Assembly: GCF_001468085.1 (NCBI RefSeq)
Contig: NZ_LNZB01000015.1
Span: forward strand, 69,384 to 133,383
Reading direction: 5' to 3'
Length of the DNA stretch: 64,000 bases
Source of the DNA: Legionella waltersii
Lineage (GTDB): Bacteria; Pseudomonadota; Gammaproteobacteria; Legionellales; Legionellaceae
Both the position numbers and the translations under genes were made by a program. This document shows positions 27,550-36,700 of this stretch, one piece after another (position 1 is the stretch's first letter; every line of letters begins with the position of its first letter). Under the pieces are notes generated by a model, which made no database searches, was not told the origin of the DNA, and saw only the letters and a program-made list of their open reading frames with translations.

Positions 27550-28399
27550 AGTGGACGAAGGTGGCTCGTGGTTTTCTCGTTTAAAACAATTAATTCAAGG
27601 TGAGCCACAAAATCAAGAGGAATTGGTCAGCTTATTAAGAGATGCACAGATTCGTTCTTTAATAAGTTTTGAAACCTTAGCCATGATTGAAGGCGCTATT
27701 CTTTTTTCCAAAATGCGGGTACGTGACATCATGCTACCTAAAAACCAAATGGTTTGCATAAAACAGAATGATAATATCAATCACATCATTGAGATTGTAA
27801 CCCAAACAGGCCACTCTCGATTTCCTGTAATCGACGAAACCTCTGAAGAAATTATCGGTATCTTGCATGCAAAAGATCTACTACGGTACAAACCTGAAAA
27901 TGCAGACTCCTTTGATTTACTTGACATTTGTAGACTGACTACTTTTGTACCAGAAAGCAAAAGACTTGATAGTCTATTAAGTGAGTTCCGAAGTAATCGA
28001 AATCATATGGCTATTGTCGTTGATGAGTATGGAGAAATATCTGGTTTTGTCACCATTGAAGATATTATTGAACAGATTATTGGGGATATTGAAGATGAAT
28101 TTGATATCGATGAAGACGCCTATATTAAAGCCCATGAAGGGAACTGTTATATTATAAAAGCCCATACCCCCATAGATGAATTCAATGAGCAATTGCAGGC
28201 TAACTTCAATGATGAAACTTATGATACAATTGGTGGAATTGTTTTAAGTAAATTTGGTTATCTTCCTAAACGAGGTGAGGTCATTGATCTAGATGATTTT
28301 GAATTTAAAGTTCTTAACGCCGATTCGCGAAGAATTAAGTTATTAGAATGTCTTGATAAAAGAACTTCAAGTAAACCAGCCACAAGCGTTGAAGGATAA
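27536..28399 (+). CDS. corC: CorC/HlyC-type CBS-domain protein
   Basis: 287 residues. Two CBS domains (about 65-185, with VRDIMLPKNQMVCI and IAIVVDEYGEISGFVTIEDI) are followed by a CorC_HlyC domain (about 195-280). It has no membrane segment, as expected for the soluble CorC type, which is linked to magnesium/cobalt efflux and to ribosome-linked ybeZY operons. cpxR begins seven bases after its stop. Confidence 0.92.
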   Translation: MNLSKVDEGGSWFSRLKQLIQGEPQNQEELVSLLRDAQIRSLISFETLAMIEGAILFSKMRVRDIMLPKNQMVCIKQNDNINHIIEIVTQTGHSRFPVIDETSEEIIGILHAKDLLRYKPENADSFDLLDICRLTTFVPESKRLDSLLSEFRSNRNHMAIVVDEYGEISGFVTIEDIIEQIIGDIEDEFDIDEDAYIKAHEGNCYIIKAHTPIDEFNEQLQANFNDETYDTIGGIVLSKFGYLPKRGEVIDLDDFEFKVLNADSRRIKLLECLDKRTSSKPATSVEG

Positions 28400-28406
28400 A
28401 TTAGTC

Positions 28407-29087
28407 ATGAACAGTGCAATTCTCATTATAGATGACGATACTGAACTTACCGATCTGTTATCACAATATTTAGAACCGGAAGGATTTAATGTCGTTTGTG
28501 TCCATGATGGAGAATTGGGCGTAAAAAGAGCACTAAACCAAGTCTTTGATGCGATCATACTTGATGTCATGTTGCCTAAACTCAATGGTTTTGAAGTTCT
28601 GAAAGCCATAAGAGAACACCTTGAAACGCCAGTGCTGATGCTAACCGCGCGTGGGGATGATATTGATAAAATTGTTGGGCTTGAAATAGGTGCAGATGAT
28701 TATTTGCCCAAGCCATGCAATCCTAGGGAGCTTGTTGCCCGCCTTAGAGCAATTTTGCGACGTACTCAAAAGATCCCTACTCCCAAACCAATCATTGAAG
28801 AGCATAATATTGTTGTTGATTGTTCTAAAAGACATGTCACTATGTCAGGTAAGTTCCTTGAGTTAACAAATGCGGAGTTCAATATTTTGGAAATGCTCAT
28901 TAAATCGCCTGGACAAGCCTTTTCAAAAGAGGAGCTCGCTGAATACGCATTAGGTCGAAAATACACGGCCTATGATCGCAGTATCGATGTTCATATTAGT
29001 AATTTAAGAAATAAGTTGGGAGATAATCCTCAAGGCGAACCTTTAGTCAAAACAGTTCGTGGATTCGGATACATGTTTAATGCGTAG
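28407..29087 (+). CDS. cpxR: Response regulator CpxR
   Basis: 226 residues of OmpR/PhoB type. The receiver has the acidic pocket IIDDD, the phospho-acceptor Asp in AIILDVMLPKLNG and the Lys in DYLPKPCNPREL. The C-terminal winged helix includes YDRSIDVHISNLRNKLG. The ATG at 28407 follows GAAGGA; the open frame upstream lies inside corC. cpxA overlaps its stop. In L. pneumophila, CpxR controls several icm/dot and effector genes, so it may control effector-like genes in this genome too. Confidence 0.92.
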   Translation: MNSAILIIDDDTELTDLLSQYLEPEGFNVVCVHDGELGVKRALNQVFDAIILDVMLPKLNGFEVLKAIREHLETPVLMLTARGDDIDKIVGLEIGADDYLPKPCNPRELVARLRAILRRTQKIPTPKPIIEEHNIVVDCSKRHVTMSGKFLELTNAEFNILEMLIKSPGQAFSKEELAEYALGRKYTAYDRSIDVHISNLRNKLGDNPQGEPLVKTVRGFGYMFNA

Positions 29088-30456
29088 TTTGTACTGGAAA
29101 ATCTTTGTCTCCTTTTGGCTTGCAACTATTTTAATTATTTTCACCACTGCATGGGTAACCAGCCAAATTGCTCAAAAATCATCCCAGCCAGCAAGAGAAG
29201 AAACGTTCATGGACAGTTATGCAAATGCTGCAGTTGCAACCTTTGAATCTGGACAGCATACAGCACTGTTACAATGGCTTGATCAAATAGGATTATCCCG
29301 ACATATGACCCTCTTTCTATTATCAAGCAACGGTGAAATCGTTGGTAGAGAGGTCCCTCCCGACAATGTAAAAAACATCTCAAAAGATTTAGACAGTGAT
29401 CAGCTTCCAAGTCAAGGCATATTCAAGACAGGAAACCTAATAGTTAGCCATGAAATCTTATCAACATCAGGGAAATTTTATCGATTGGTTGCAGTCAGTG
29501 AAAAACCTATTTCACACTTTGTACAAATCCCATGGGCCGGACTGACTATACGATTAGCTATAGCGACCTTCGTGAGCGGATTCATTTGCTATTTTCTTTC
29601 GTTGTACTTAACCCAACCCTTACGCTCTCTAGGAATGGCCGCTAAATCAATTGCTACAGGTAAATTAAATACACGCGTAGGACACTTTCGAGGTCACTCC
29701 AGAGATGAAATCGCTGAGCTTAGCAATGAATTTGACCGAATGGCAGAACAATTAGAAGAGTTAATCCATTCAAAAGAACGCTTGTTACAAGACATTTCAC
29801 ATGAATTACGCTCTCCTCTTGCCCGACTAAATATTGCCATTGAGCTAGGCAAGAAAAAAACCAAGCAACTGGCAGACAGCGAGTTTGAACGGATGGAACT
29901 AGAAACATCACGGCTTAATGTTTTAATTGGGGAAATTTTAGAGTTTGCTCGCTTAGAAAAGTCAACTGCCGAACTCGTTTTATCCTCAATCAATATTTCT
30001 GATTTACTATTAAGCATTATCAATGATGCTAATTATGAATTTAGAAAACACTCCATTCAAATCACGGCGGAAATTCTTGAGAGTTGTGAACTAACTCTTG
30101 ATGAAAGACTTATTCATAGAGCGATAGAAAATATCGTTAGAAATGCGGCGCACTACTCACCTAAGAATGAAAGTGTAACTCTTTCGGCTTATTACAATGA
30201 AACACGAGATCAAGTCATCATTGATATTGCTGACAAAGGCCCTGGTGTTCCTGAGGAGCAATTGGAGAAAATCTTTAATCCTTTCTATCGGGTGGACACT
30301 TCTAGAACAAAAAAAACTGGGGGTTACGGTTTAGGATTAGCGATAGCTTCGAGAGCTATAGCCTTGCATCAGGGTGAAATAAGGGCCGAAAATAGAGCAG
30401 GCGGTGGATTGTTAGTACGAATCATGCTGCCTTGCTCAAACATCCCAACGCCCTAG
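29080..30456 (+). CDS. cpxA: Sensor histidine kinase CpxA
   Basis: 458 residues. A first membrane helix (about 8-28), a periplasmic sensor region (about 30-150), a second helix (about 155-180), HAMP, then a kinase core with the H-box DISHELRSPLARLNIAIE, the N-box RAIENIVRNAAHYSP and G-boxes DKGPGVPEEQ and GGYGLGLAIA. The start at 29080 overlaps the cpxR stop. It senses envelope stress and phosphorylates CpxR. Last gene of the ybeZ-ybeY-corC-cpxRA run. Confidence 0.93.
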   Translation: MRSLYWKIFVSFWLATILIIFTTAWVTSQIAQKSSQPAREETFMDSYANAAVATFESGQHTALLQWLDQIGLSRHMTLFLLSSNGEIVGREVPPDNVKNISKDLDSDQLPSQGIFKTGNLIVSHEILSTSGKFYRLVAVSEKPISHFVQIPWAGLTIRLAIATFVSGFICYFLSLYLTQPLRSLGMAAKSIATGKLNTRVGHFRGHSRDEIAELSNEFDRMAEQLEELIHSKERLLQDISHELRSPLARLNIAIELGKKKTKQLADSEFERMELETSRLNVLIGEILEFARLEKSTAELVLSSINISDLLLSIINDANYEFRKHSIQITAEILESCELTLDERLIHRAIENIVRNAAHYSPKNESVTLSAYYNETRDQVIIDIADKGPGVPEEQLEKIFNPFYRVDTSRTKKTGGYGLGLAIASRAIALHQGEIRAENRAGGGLLVRIMLPCSNIPTP

Positions 30457-30528
30457 TACCCAAAGTATAAATGGCCACTTAATTATCATTACTTTTTACT
30501 GGAAATTTATGATTCTATTAAGTATACT

Positions 30529-31347
30529 TTGCCTCAAATTTATCCGAACAATCCTGCCGTGAGCAAAGAAACTAATTATAATAAAGTCAGCAGTATTTTC
30601 TTCTTTTCTGGTTTTTTACTCTCAAAAATCCAATACGTTCCATTTATTATTGCATCTTCTTTTACAAATCTTGCTGCTCTTGTTTTGTACATGATGGGTT
30701 ATGGTTTATGGTTTATTGGCATTCAAGGAACTCCACCTAACCCTGAGTGGTCTCCATTTGCCAATTTGAAATCTAAATTTTTATACGCTGCTGTTCTAGG
30801 TCTTCTGGCAAGCACCATCAGTGTTCTTGCTTTAATCAACCCATTGTTTTTAGTACCCGCAGCCTGGTTATATTTTGCAAGTAATGTGCTATGGGTTGGA
30901 GGCGAGTACTATAAATTACAGGGCTCTGATCCTAACTCCACTAGAGAGTACATCAATAGCCAAAAAAACTATTTTAACTACTCGATTACTATTTCAACCA
31001 TTGGATTTGTTACTGCACTTGCTACAACACTTTCTTTTTTTATCCCACCAATTACACTTCCTGTTATTCTGATAAGCTCCATTATTTGTATAGGGCTAGG
31101 TTGTTTGTCTTTTGAATATTGGCTAGAGTCAAAAATCACATCTCCATCAACTACCGATATTGAACTTGTTGAAATAAGCCATAATAAAATTCAGAGTGAG
31201 CTTGGAGCATCTAATCGATGTAAAAAATCAGACGAACAATCGCCATACCATGGAAATAGCCCCTTGAGAAATGATGAAAACCCCGATGAAAATTACACGA
31301 GTAGCCTCTCTTCCGAATCAGATTTAGGCCCTTGTCATAAGCCTTAA
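30529..31347 (+). CDS. Hypothetical multi-pass membrane protein
   Basis: Up to 272 residues, no family recognised. Four to six hydrophobic helices between about residues 20 and 205 are followed by a soluble, Ser/Asn/Glu-rich tail of about 65 residues. The start is uncertain: the frame opens with TTG at 30529, no good ribosome site is visible, and the first in-frame ATG is about 54 codons in. It follows cpxA by 72 bp and precedes the nucleoside salvage operon. A polytopic effector or an orphan membrane protein are both possible. Confidence 0.55.
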   Translation: MPQIYPNNPAVSKETNYNKVSSIFFFSGFLLSKIQYVPFIIASSFTNLAALVLYMMGYGLWFIGIQGTPPNPEWSPFANLKSKFLYAAVLGLLASTISVLALINPLFLVPAAWLYFASNVLWVGGEYYKLQGSDPNSTREYINSQKNYFNYSITISTIGFVTALATTLSFFIPPITLPVILISSIICIGLGCLSFEYWLESKITSPSTTDIELVEISHNKIQSELGASNRCKKSDEQSPYHGNSPLRNDENPDENYTSSLSSESDLGPCHKP

Positions 31348-31387
31348 CAATAAAGTATAGTCTGCACTCTAAATGATGAGGATAACC

Positions 31388-31783
31388 ATGGACAAAGTAA
31401 TCGCTGAAATGATTCACCGGGCAAGTAAAGTCTTACCTAATGCCTATGCACCGTACTCTAAGTTTTTAGTAGCATCTTGTATTCTTACAGAGAAAAACAA
31501 TTACTACACAGGAGTGAACGTGGAAAATGGATCCTATGGTTTGACAGTTTGCGCAGAAACATCAGCAATTTGTAACATGGTAAGCTCAGGAGAAACACAG
31601 ATTAAAAGTATTGCAGTACTGGCTGGGAACAATTTACTATGCTCCCCCTGTGGATCATGCAGACAAACGATTTATGAGTTTTCTACAGCAAGTACAATGG
31701 TTCACTTATGCAATAAAGATAAAGTACTCCAAAGCTTACCTATACATGAACTTTTACCTTTAGCATTTGATTTTAAACCATAA
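31388..31783 (+). CDS. cdd: Cytidine deaminase
   Basis: 131 residues, the short tetrameric form. Zinc motifs are CAETSAI (with Cys and catalytic Glu) and PCGSCRQ. It deaminates cytidine and deoxycytidine. The ATG at 31388 has AGGA upstream and gives the normal N-terminus; five extra codons are open upstream. It leads the operon with purine nucleoside phosphorylase and deoC. Confidence 0.93.
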   Translation: MDKVIAEMIHRASKVLPNAYAPYSKFLVASCILTEKNNYYTGVNVENGSYGLTVCAETSAICNMVSSGETQIKSIAVLAGNNLLCSPCGSCRQTIYEFSTASTMVHLCNKDKVLQSLPIHELLPLAFDFKP

Positions 31784-31796
31784 GTGAATAATCCCT

Positions 31797-32636
31797 ATGA
31801 CTACATTCTCGACAAACCAAAAACCCCCATTTATAGCATGCGAACACATAAAGCAACTATACCCCAACTTTTCACCCTTAGTGGGAATAGTATTAGGCTC
31901 TGGTTTAGGACAATTTGCTGAAGAGCTTGAAGATAAAATTATCATTGATTTTGATGATTTACCAGGTTTCCCAAAGCTAACCGTTAAAGGTCATGGTGGA
32001 AAACTAATCCTTGGTTATCTCGGAAAAATAGCAGTAGTATGCTTGCAAGGCAGAGCACATACGTATGAAGGACTTGAAAACTATGAAACAGTGAAGACCT
32101 ACGTAAGAACGTTAAAACTCTTAGGTTGTAAGTTTTTTATTGCCACCAATGCATCCGGCTCATTAAATGATCAAGTTGGACCTGGTGAATTAATGTTAAT
32201 CACTGATCACATCAATTTACAACCAAGTAATCCACTTATAGGCCCTAATGATGATGAATTTGGTCCAAGATTCTATCCTCTAGATAACGCCTATGATAAA
32301 GACATGCGTTCTAAACTGCTTGATAGCGCCCATAAACTATCTATAGATTTACATGAGGGAGTCTATATTTCAGTATTGGGGCCACACTATGAAACTGCTG
32401 CTGAAATTCGCGCATTTAGGTTATTGGGTGCAGATGCGGTAGGCATGTCAACAGTACCTGAAGTTTTAGTGGCGAACCATTGTGGGATGAAGGTAGCAGT
32501 TATAGCTATTATCACTAATTTTGCTACCGGCCTATCAAAAACTAGCCATAGCCATGATGAAGTGGTTAAAATGGCAGAAAGAGCTGCGACTAAGTTAAGA
32601 TCTCTTGTTAAAGACTATGTTATGGGGTTAATGTGA
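31797..32636 (+). CDS. Purine nucleoside phosphorylase (PunA/XapA type)
   Basis: 279 residues of the trimeric PNP/MTAP family. The phosphate-binding GIVLGSGLGQFAEEL start, KGHGGKLILG, QGRAHTYEG and TNASGSLNDQVGPGELMLITDHIN are diagnostic, and the base-binding region contains ADAVGMSTVPEV. It cleaves inosine and guanosine (and deoxy forms) to base plus pentose-1-phosphate. It lies 13 bp after cdd and overlaps deoC by four bases. Confidence 0.93.
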   Translation: MTTFSTNQKPPFIACEHIKQLYPNFSPLVGIVLGSGLGQFAEELEDKIIIDFDDLPGFPKLTVKGHGGKLILGYLGKIAVVCLQGRAHTYEGLENYETVKTYVRTLKLLGCKFFIATNASGSLNDQVGPGELMLITDHINLQPSNPLIGPNDDEFGPRFYPLDNAYDKDMRSKLLDSAHKLSIDLHEGVYISVLGPHYETAAEIRAFRLLGADAVGMSTVPEVLVANHCGMKVAVIAIITNFATGLSKTSHSHDEVVKMAERAATKLRSLVKDYVMGLM

Positions 32637-33397
32637 GTTTAGACTCAAGCTTAAATACTCTTCTTAACCGATTATTAAGTCAACAACAACGTTCACTTAA
32701 GTCTAATCTAGAATTGATACAATGCATTGACTTAACCTTGCTTGATGAGGCTGCAGATAAACACTCTTTAGGGCAAGTTTATCAACAAGCCCAGCGTTAT
32801 CCCGTAGCTGCAATCTGCGTGTACTCACAACATTTGAACCAATTTGTTTCACTGCCAACCATTAAATTGGCTACAGTAGTCAATTTCCCTCAAGGAACAG
32901 ATGAACTATTAAGCTGCCTCGCAGCTATTGATCAAGCAGTTAATATTGGTGCTCATGAAATCGACTATGTCTTCCCTTATGAAGAATACATGAGCGGAAA
33001 TAAACAAAAGGCACTCAATCATTGTGATGTTATTATTCAAGATTGCAAAAAGCTTGGTTTAAATTTAAAAATAATTCTTGAAACTGGAGCGTTTCCGAAT
33101 ATGGACAGTGTTTATCAATTGAGTTCTGAATTGATTAGCCTCGGAGCCCCCTTTTTAAAAACCTCTACCGGCAAAATAAATACTGGAGCAACTTTTAGTG
33201 CAGCATTCGCTATTTTAACTGCCATTAAGGACGCTCCTGAATATCATTGTGGAATTAAGTTGTCCGGAGGTATTAAGTCAACCGAACAAGCCCAACAATA
33301 TGCTCACCTCGCGGAGTTACTCATGGAAAAGGCAATTCATCCAAGCTGGTTTAGGATCGGTGCTAGCTCACTTCTTACTAGTCTTACTGTTCCGTAA
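32633..33397 (+). CDS. deoC: Deoxyribose-phosphate aldolase
   Basis: 254 residues. It starts with GTG overlapping the PNP stop (GTGA). The Schiff-base Lys is in FLKTSTGKINTGAT, and GIKLSGGIKS holds the proton-relay Lys. CIDLTLLDEAAD at the start is also typical. It splits deoxyribose-5-phosphate into glyceraldehyde-3-phosphate and acetaldehyde, completing salvage of host deoxynucleosides for carbon. It overlaps the 3' end of the convergent secretion gene by 14 bases. Confidence 0.94.
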   Translation: MSLDSSLNTLLNRLLSQQQRSLKSNLELIQCIDLTLLDEAADKHSLGQVYQQAQRYPVAAICVYSQHLNQFVSLPTIKLATVVNFPQGTDELLSCLAAIDQAVNIGAHEIDYVFPYEEYMSGNKQKALNHCDVIIQDCKKLGLNLKIILETGAFPNMDSVYQLSSELISLGAPFLKTSTGKINTGATFSAAFAILTAIKDAPEYHCGIKLSGGIKSTEQAQQYAHLAELLMEKAIHPSWFRIGASSLLTSLTVP

Positions 33398-34712
33398 ATG
33401 CTCTTCTAAAATTATCAAATAAGGGTGTTAATAAGTAATCTAAAGCGGTTCTATGATCGACAATGATCATTGCTTGTGCTGGCATACCTGGATACAGCTG
33501 AACATGTTTCAACTGACTAAGTGACTCAGAAGACAATGTGATGATTGCTTTGTAATAATGAGTTTTTGTGACTGGATCCTCAAATACATCAGCGGATACT
33601 TTACTGACAGTGCCATACACAATCGGAACAACTCTCTGCTTGTAGGCAGTTAGATAAACCTTAGCAGGTAATCCTTCTCTAACTACATCGATATCATTTG
33701 GGCTTATATGAACCTCTAATATCAATTTGTTGCTGATGGGAACAATATCACAAATCTCTTGCCCTGGTGAAATGACGCCACCAATAGTATGTTTTTTTAA
33801 CCCCATAATAATCCCCTCTTGTGGGGATTTAATAACAGTCCGCTCAAGTATATCTTTTGCTGATTTCAGCTTTTCCTGTAAATCGGCTAATTTCTGTTGC
33901 TCTAATCGCAGTTGCTCTAGCAATAACTTACGCCGATTTTCTGTTAATTCATACAACTGAGACTGAGTCTCACCAATCCCTTGGTAAGATTTAGCAATCA
34001 TACCCAAATACTCATCTCTGTTACCTAACAGTCTTGCCGCTTCGCGTTTCAGCGAAAGCAGTCGCGGCTTATCAACCAATTTTCTATCGGCTAAATATTG
34101 TACTGCTGCTATCTCCTCATTAATTAATTTCAATTGGGTATCACTGGATTTTTCTTGGGCTTGGTAACTTTCAATTTGCTTGTTAAATTGTTCAATCCGT
34201 TGTTTTAACACTAAAATTTCACCTTGATAAGTATTATTATTTGCATCAAATAGCTCCTCTTGACCATTAATTATTTTCAATACCTTGGGATTACTGTTGT
34301 TATTCATTAATTCGTCTGGAAATTTAATTTCAGTTGCATCACTTAATTCACTTAATATCCTGGCTTCAGATGCCATGGACTCCCAAGTTTGCCCCTCAAG
34401 CAACTGCAAAGTTGCTGTTGCTTGAGTATCATCTAATTTAATCAATACCTCTCCTGCTTTCACGCGCTTCCCTTCCTCTATCAAAATGGATTTAATAATT
34501 CCACCCTCAAGATGCTGAATTGTTTTTCGTTCACCTTGCACGATAAAATACCCTTCAGCAACCGCTGCTGAGTCCAGGGGGAAAAGCATAGCCCACAGCA
34601 AAAATCCTCCAACAAATGCAATAAGTATTACCATACCTATTAGCCGAAGATCATCAAAGCGAGGCTCCTTAGGTAAGTTAGGCAACTGTTTATTTATCTT
34701 ATCCCATTCCAT
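33384..34712 (-). CDS. Type I secretion membrane fusion protein, HlyD/AprE type
   Basis: 442 residues. One membrane helix (about 25-47) is followed by the MFP barrel-sandwich (EGYFIVQGERKTIQHLEGGI), a long coiled-coil hairpin (about 150-290) and a second lipoyl half with VIKSPQEGIIMGLKKHTIGG. The C-terminal beta domain is as in AprE/PrtE. It links the inner-membrane ABC exporter to a TolC-type outer-membrane channel, which is not in this window. It overlaps the ABC gene upstream by 14 bases. Confidence 0.9.
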   Translation of the reverse strand: MEWDKINKQLPNLPKEPRFDDLRLIGMVILIAFVGGFLLWAMLFPLDSAAVAEGYFIVQGERKTIQHLEGGIIKSILIEEGKRVKAGEVLIKLDDTQATATLQLLEGQTWESMASEARILSELSDATEIKFPDELMNNNSNPKVLKIINGQEELFDANNNTYQGEILVLKQRIEQFNKQIESYQAQEKSSDTQLKLINEEIAAVQYLADRKLVDKPRLLSLKREAARLLGNRDEYLGMIAKSYQGIGETQSQLYELTENRRKLLLEQLRLEQQKLADLQEKLKSAKDILERTVIKSPQEGIIMGLKKHTIGGVISPGQEICDIVPISNKLILEVHISPNDIDVVREGLPAKVYLTAYKQRVVPIVYGTVSKVSADVFEDPVTKTHYYKAIITLSSESLSQLKHVQLYPGMPAQAMIIVDHRTALDYLLTPLFDNFRRAFTEQ

Positions 34713-36420
34713 AGCTACTTCTTTGCTGATGTTCTGTCTTAATCAGTTGTAATTTAGCGAGAACTTTCTCTTTAGTACCAGCCATTTTAATTTTTCCATC
34801 ACTTAGCAGCACTATATTATCTGCGTATTGAATAAGGTTCGGCCTATGCGAAATAACAACTATTGTACATTTTTGTTCTTTTAGCTTTAACAATGCATTG
34901 AGAAGAGCAAATTCACCCTCAGCGTCTAAATTTGAGTTTGGCTCATCCAATACAATCAATTGAGGGTCTCCATACAATGCTCTTGCTAGAGCAACTCTTT
35001 GCCTTTGACCACCTGAAAGCTGAGAAATGGACGATTGAATTAAAGATTCATATCCATTGGGTAAATGCAAAATCATGTCATGACATCCTGCCAGCTGAGC
35101 TGCTTTAATAACAGCAAGCTCATCCACAGGGCCTAACCTGGCAATATTGTCTTTGATACTTGCACTAAATAACTCAATGTCTTGGGGTAAGTAACCAACA
35201 TAATGACCAAAATCATTGCGATCCCAATGATAAACATCTGCACCATCTAATCGTACAGATCCAGAAGTAGGTTTTACAATTCCACAAATTAACCTTGCTA
35301 ATGTGGTTTTACCTGCTGCAGATGGTCCTAGCAATGCTAAGATCTCTCCTGGTTTCACCTTAAAATGAATGTCCTCCAAAATCATACGAGGCTCAGCAGA
35401 TGAACTCGATAGGCATAGACCTTCCACTGAAAGTAATCCTTTAGGCTTAGGTAGTTTGATGCTTGTGTTTCTCTGTGAACTGTTTTCAAAATGTGCTTTT
35501 AGACGCTCCATGATTTCTTTACCATGTTGGAATTGCTTCCATGCACCGATTGCCTGATCAACCGGTGAGAGAGCTCTTGACATTAGGATAGAGGCAGCAA
35601 TCATCATTCCACCGGTTATTTGATTATTTAGAACCAGATACGCCCCCACTGCAAGTATTAAAACCTGCAAAAGCATCCGTGCAAATTTACTAGACGAAAT
35701 AATAACACTCGATAGTTTGTTTAATTCTTCAGTGAGCTCCAGCGATTTTTTATTTTTTTCTTGCCAGCCGTTGATTAGATGTCCAAGCATTCCCATGGCC
35801 TGAATGACCTCTGCATGACGTAAGGTGTTTGAAGTATTGAAGGTATTCATCATGCTTGAATTATCGATTTTAGTCTGAATTTTATGCGTAAGTCGTTGAT
35901 TCATAATTGCTATGGCAAACAGCAGTATAGCACCCACAGTAGCTACTACCCCCAACAAAGGAGAGATAAGTACTATAACCAACAAATAGATTGGAACCCA
36001 TGGTGTGTCCATAAGGGTAAATAAAAAGCTACCACTTAATATGGATTTTAGTTGCGCGATGTCCTTCAAAACCAATTGCGGATAATTATTTCCATTGAGT
36101 ATGCAATCAGGACCAGACAATAACGCAGCTGGACTTAACCTTTCATCCAACCAATTACTTATTCTGCCGGCAATACGAATTCTCACCATATCTAAAATGG
36201 AGAGTATTAATAAGATAAATGCCGCAATAAGCGTAAGGAAAATCAAGGTTTGATAATTTCTAGCAGCTAAGACTCTATCAAAAATTTGCATCATGTACAC
36301 AGGGATAGTTAACATAAATAAATTAATAAACAAGCTGAAGAGGCCAATATAAAGGAGTGCATGCTGACATGAGTGATACAAGTAGGTGTATAAGTTTGCA
36401 TTCTTATCGTGTTGATTCAT
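34699..36420 (-). CDS. Type I secretion ABC exporter, AprD/PrtD type
   Basis: About 573 residues. A six-helix membrane domain (about 20-310) is followed by an ATPase domain with Walker A GPSAAGKTT, signature LSGGQRQRVALARAL and Walker B LIVLDEP. It has no N-terminal C39 peptidase-like domain, which separates it from HlyB/LssB exporters and puts it with the AprD/PrtD group. The ATG at 36420 is chosen over a TTG at 36444. It is divergent from the RTX-like gene at 36701, the likely substrate. Confidence 0.9.
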   Translation of the reverse strand: MNQHDKNANLYTYLYHSCQHALLYIGLFSLFINLFMLTIPVYMMQIFDRVLAARNYQTLIFLTLIAAFILLILSILDMVRIRIAGRISNWLDERLSPAALLSGPDCILNGNNYPQLVLKDIAQLKSILSGSFLFTLMDTPWVPIYLLVIVLISPLLGVVATVGAILLFAIAIMNQRLTHKIQTKIDNSSMMNTFNTSNTLRHAEVIQAMGMLGHLINGWQEKNKKSLELTEELNKLSSVIISSSKFARMLLQVLILAVGAYLVLNNQITGGMMIAASILMSRALSPVDQAIGAWKQFQHGKEIMERLKAHFENSSQRNTSIKLPKPKGLLSVEGLCLSSSSAEPRMILEDIHFKVKPGEILALLGPSAAGKTTLARLICGIVKPTSGSVRLDGADVYHWDRNDFGHYVGYLPQDIELFSASIKDNIARLGPVDELAVIKAAQLAGCHDMILHLPNGYESLIQSSISQLSGGQRQRVALARALYGDPQLIVLDEPNSNLDAEGEFALLNALLKLKEQKCTIVVISHRPNLIQYADNIVLLSDGKIKMAGTKEKVLAKLQLIKTEHQQRSSYGMG

Positions 36421-36511
36421 GATCTTATTACAAAAAATAGACAAAGCGGTTGGTTAAATTATAGACTATATGCACTAAGATAAATTATTTATAATAAATT
36501 CGGTTTATGAG

Positions 36512-36639
36512 TTGAATTGTTCAATTTATGTACTATAATTCACTTACGAGTATTTATTTGAGGTTAGTTTATGTCTCTGATGTTTATCTAGGGATGTTGA
36601 GATTCATAGAAATATCCTCGCTTAAAACCTGAACATCCC
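36512..36639 (+). promoter_or_regulatory. Promoter and leader hairpin of the RTX-like gene
   Basis: The 256-bp gap between the exporter and RTX genes is AT-rich. On the plus strand TTGAAT (36512-36517) and TATAAT (36534-36539) are 16 bp apart. The predicted leader is about 155 nt and contains an 8-bp inverted repeat, GGGATGTT (36591-36598) with AACATCCC (36632-36639). A TATAAT on the minus strand (36458-36463) may serve the exporter, with a weak -35. Confidence 0.5.
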
Positions 36640-36700
36640 CCCTTATCCTAAAGAGCTAAATTATTGTATGTGGTTGTAATCATTATAGGTTGTACTAATC

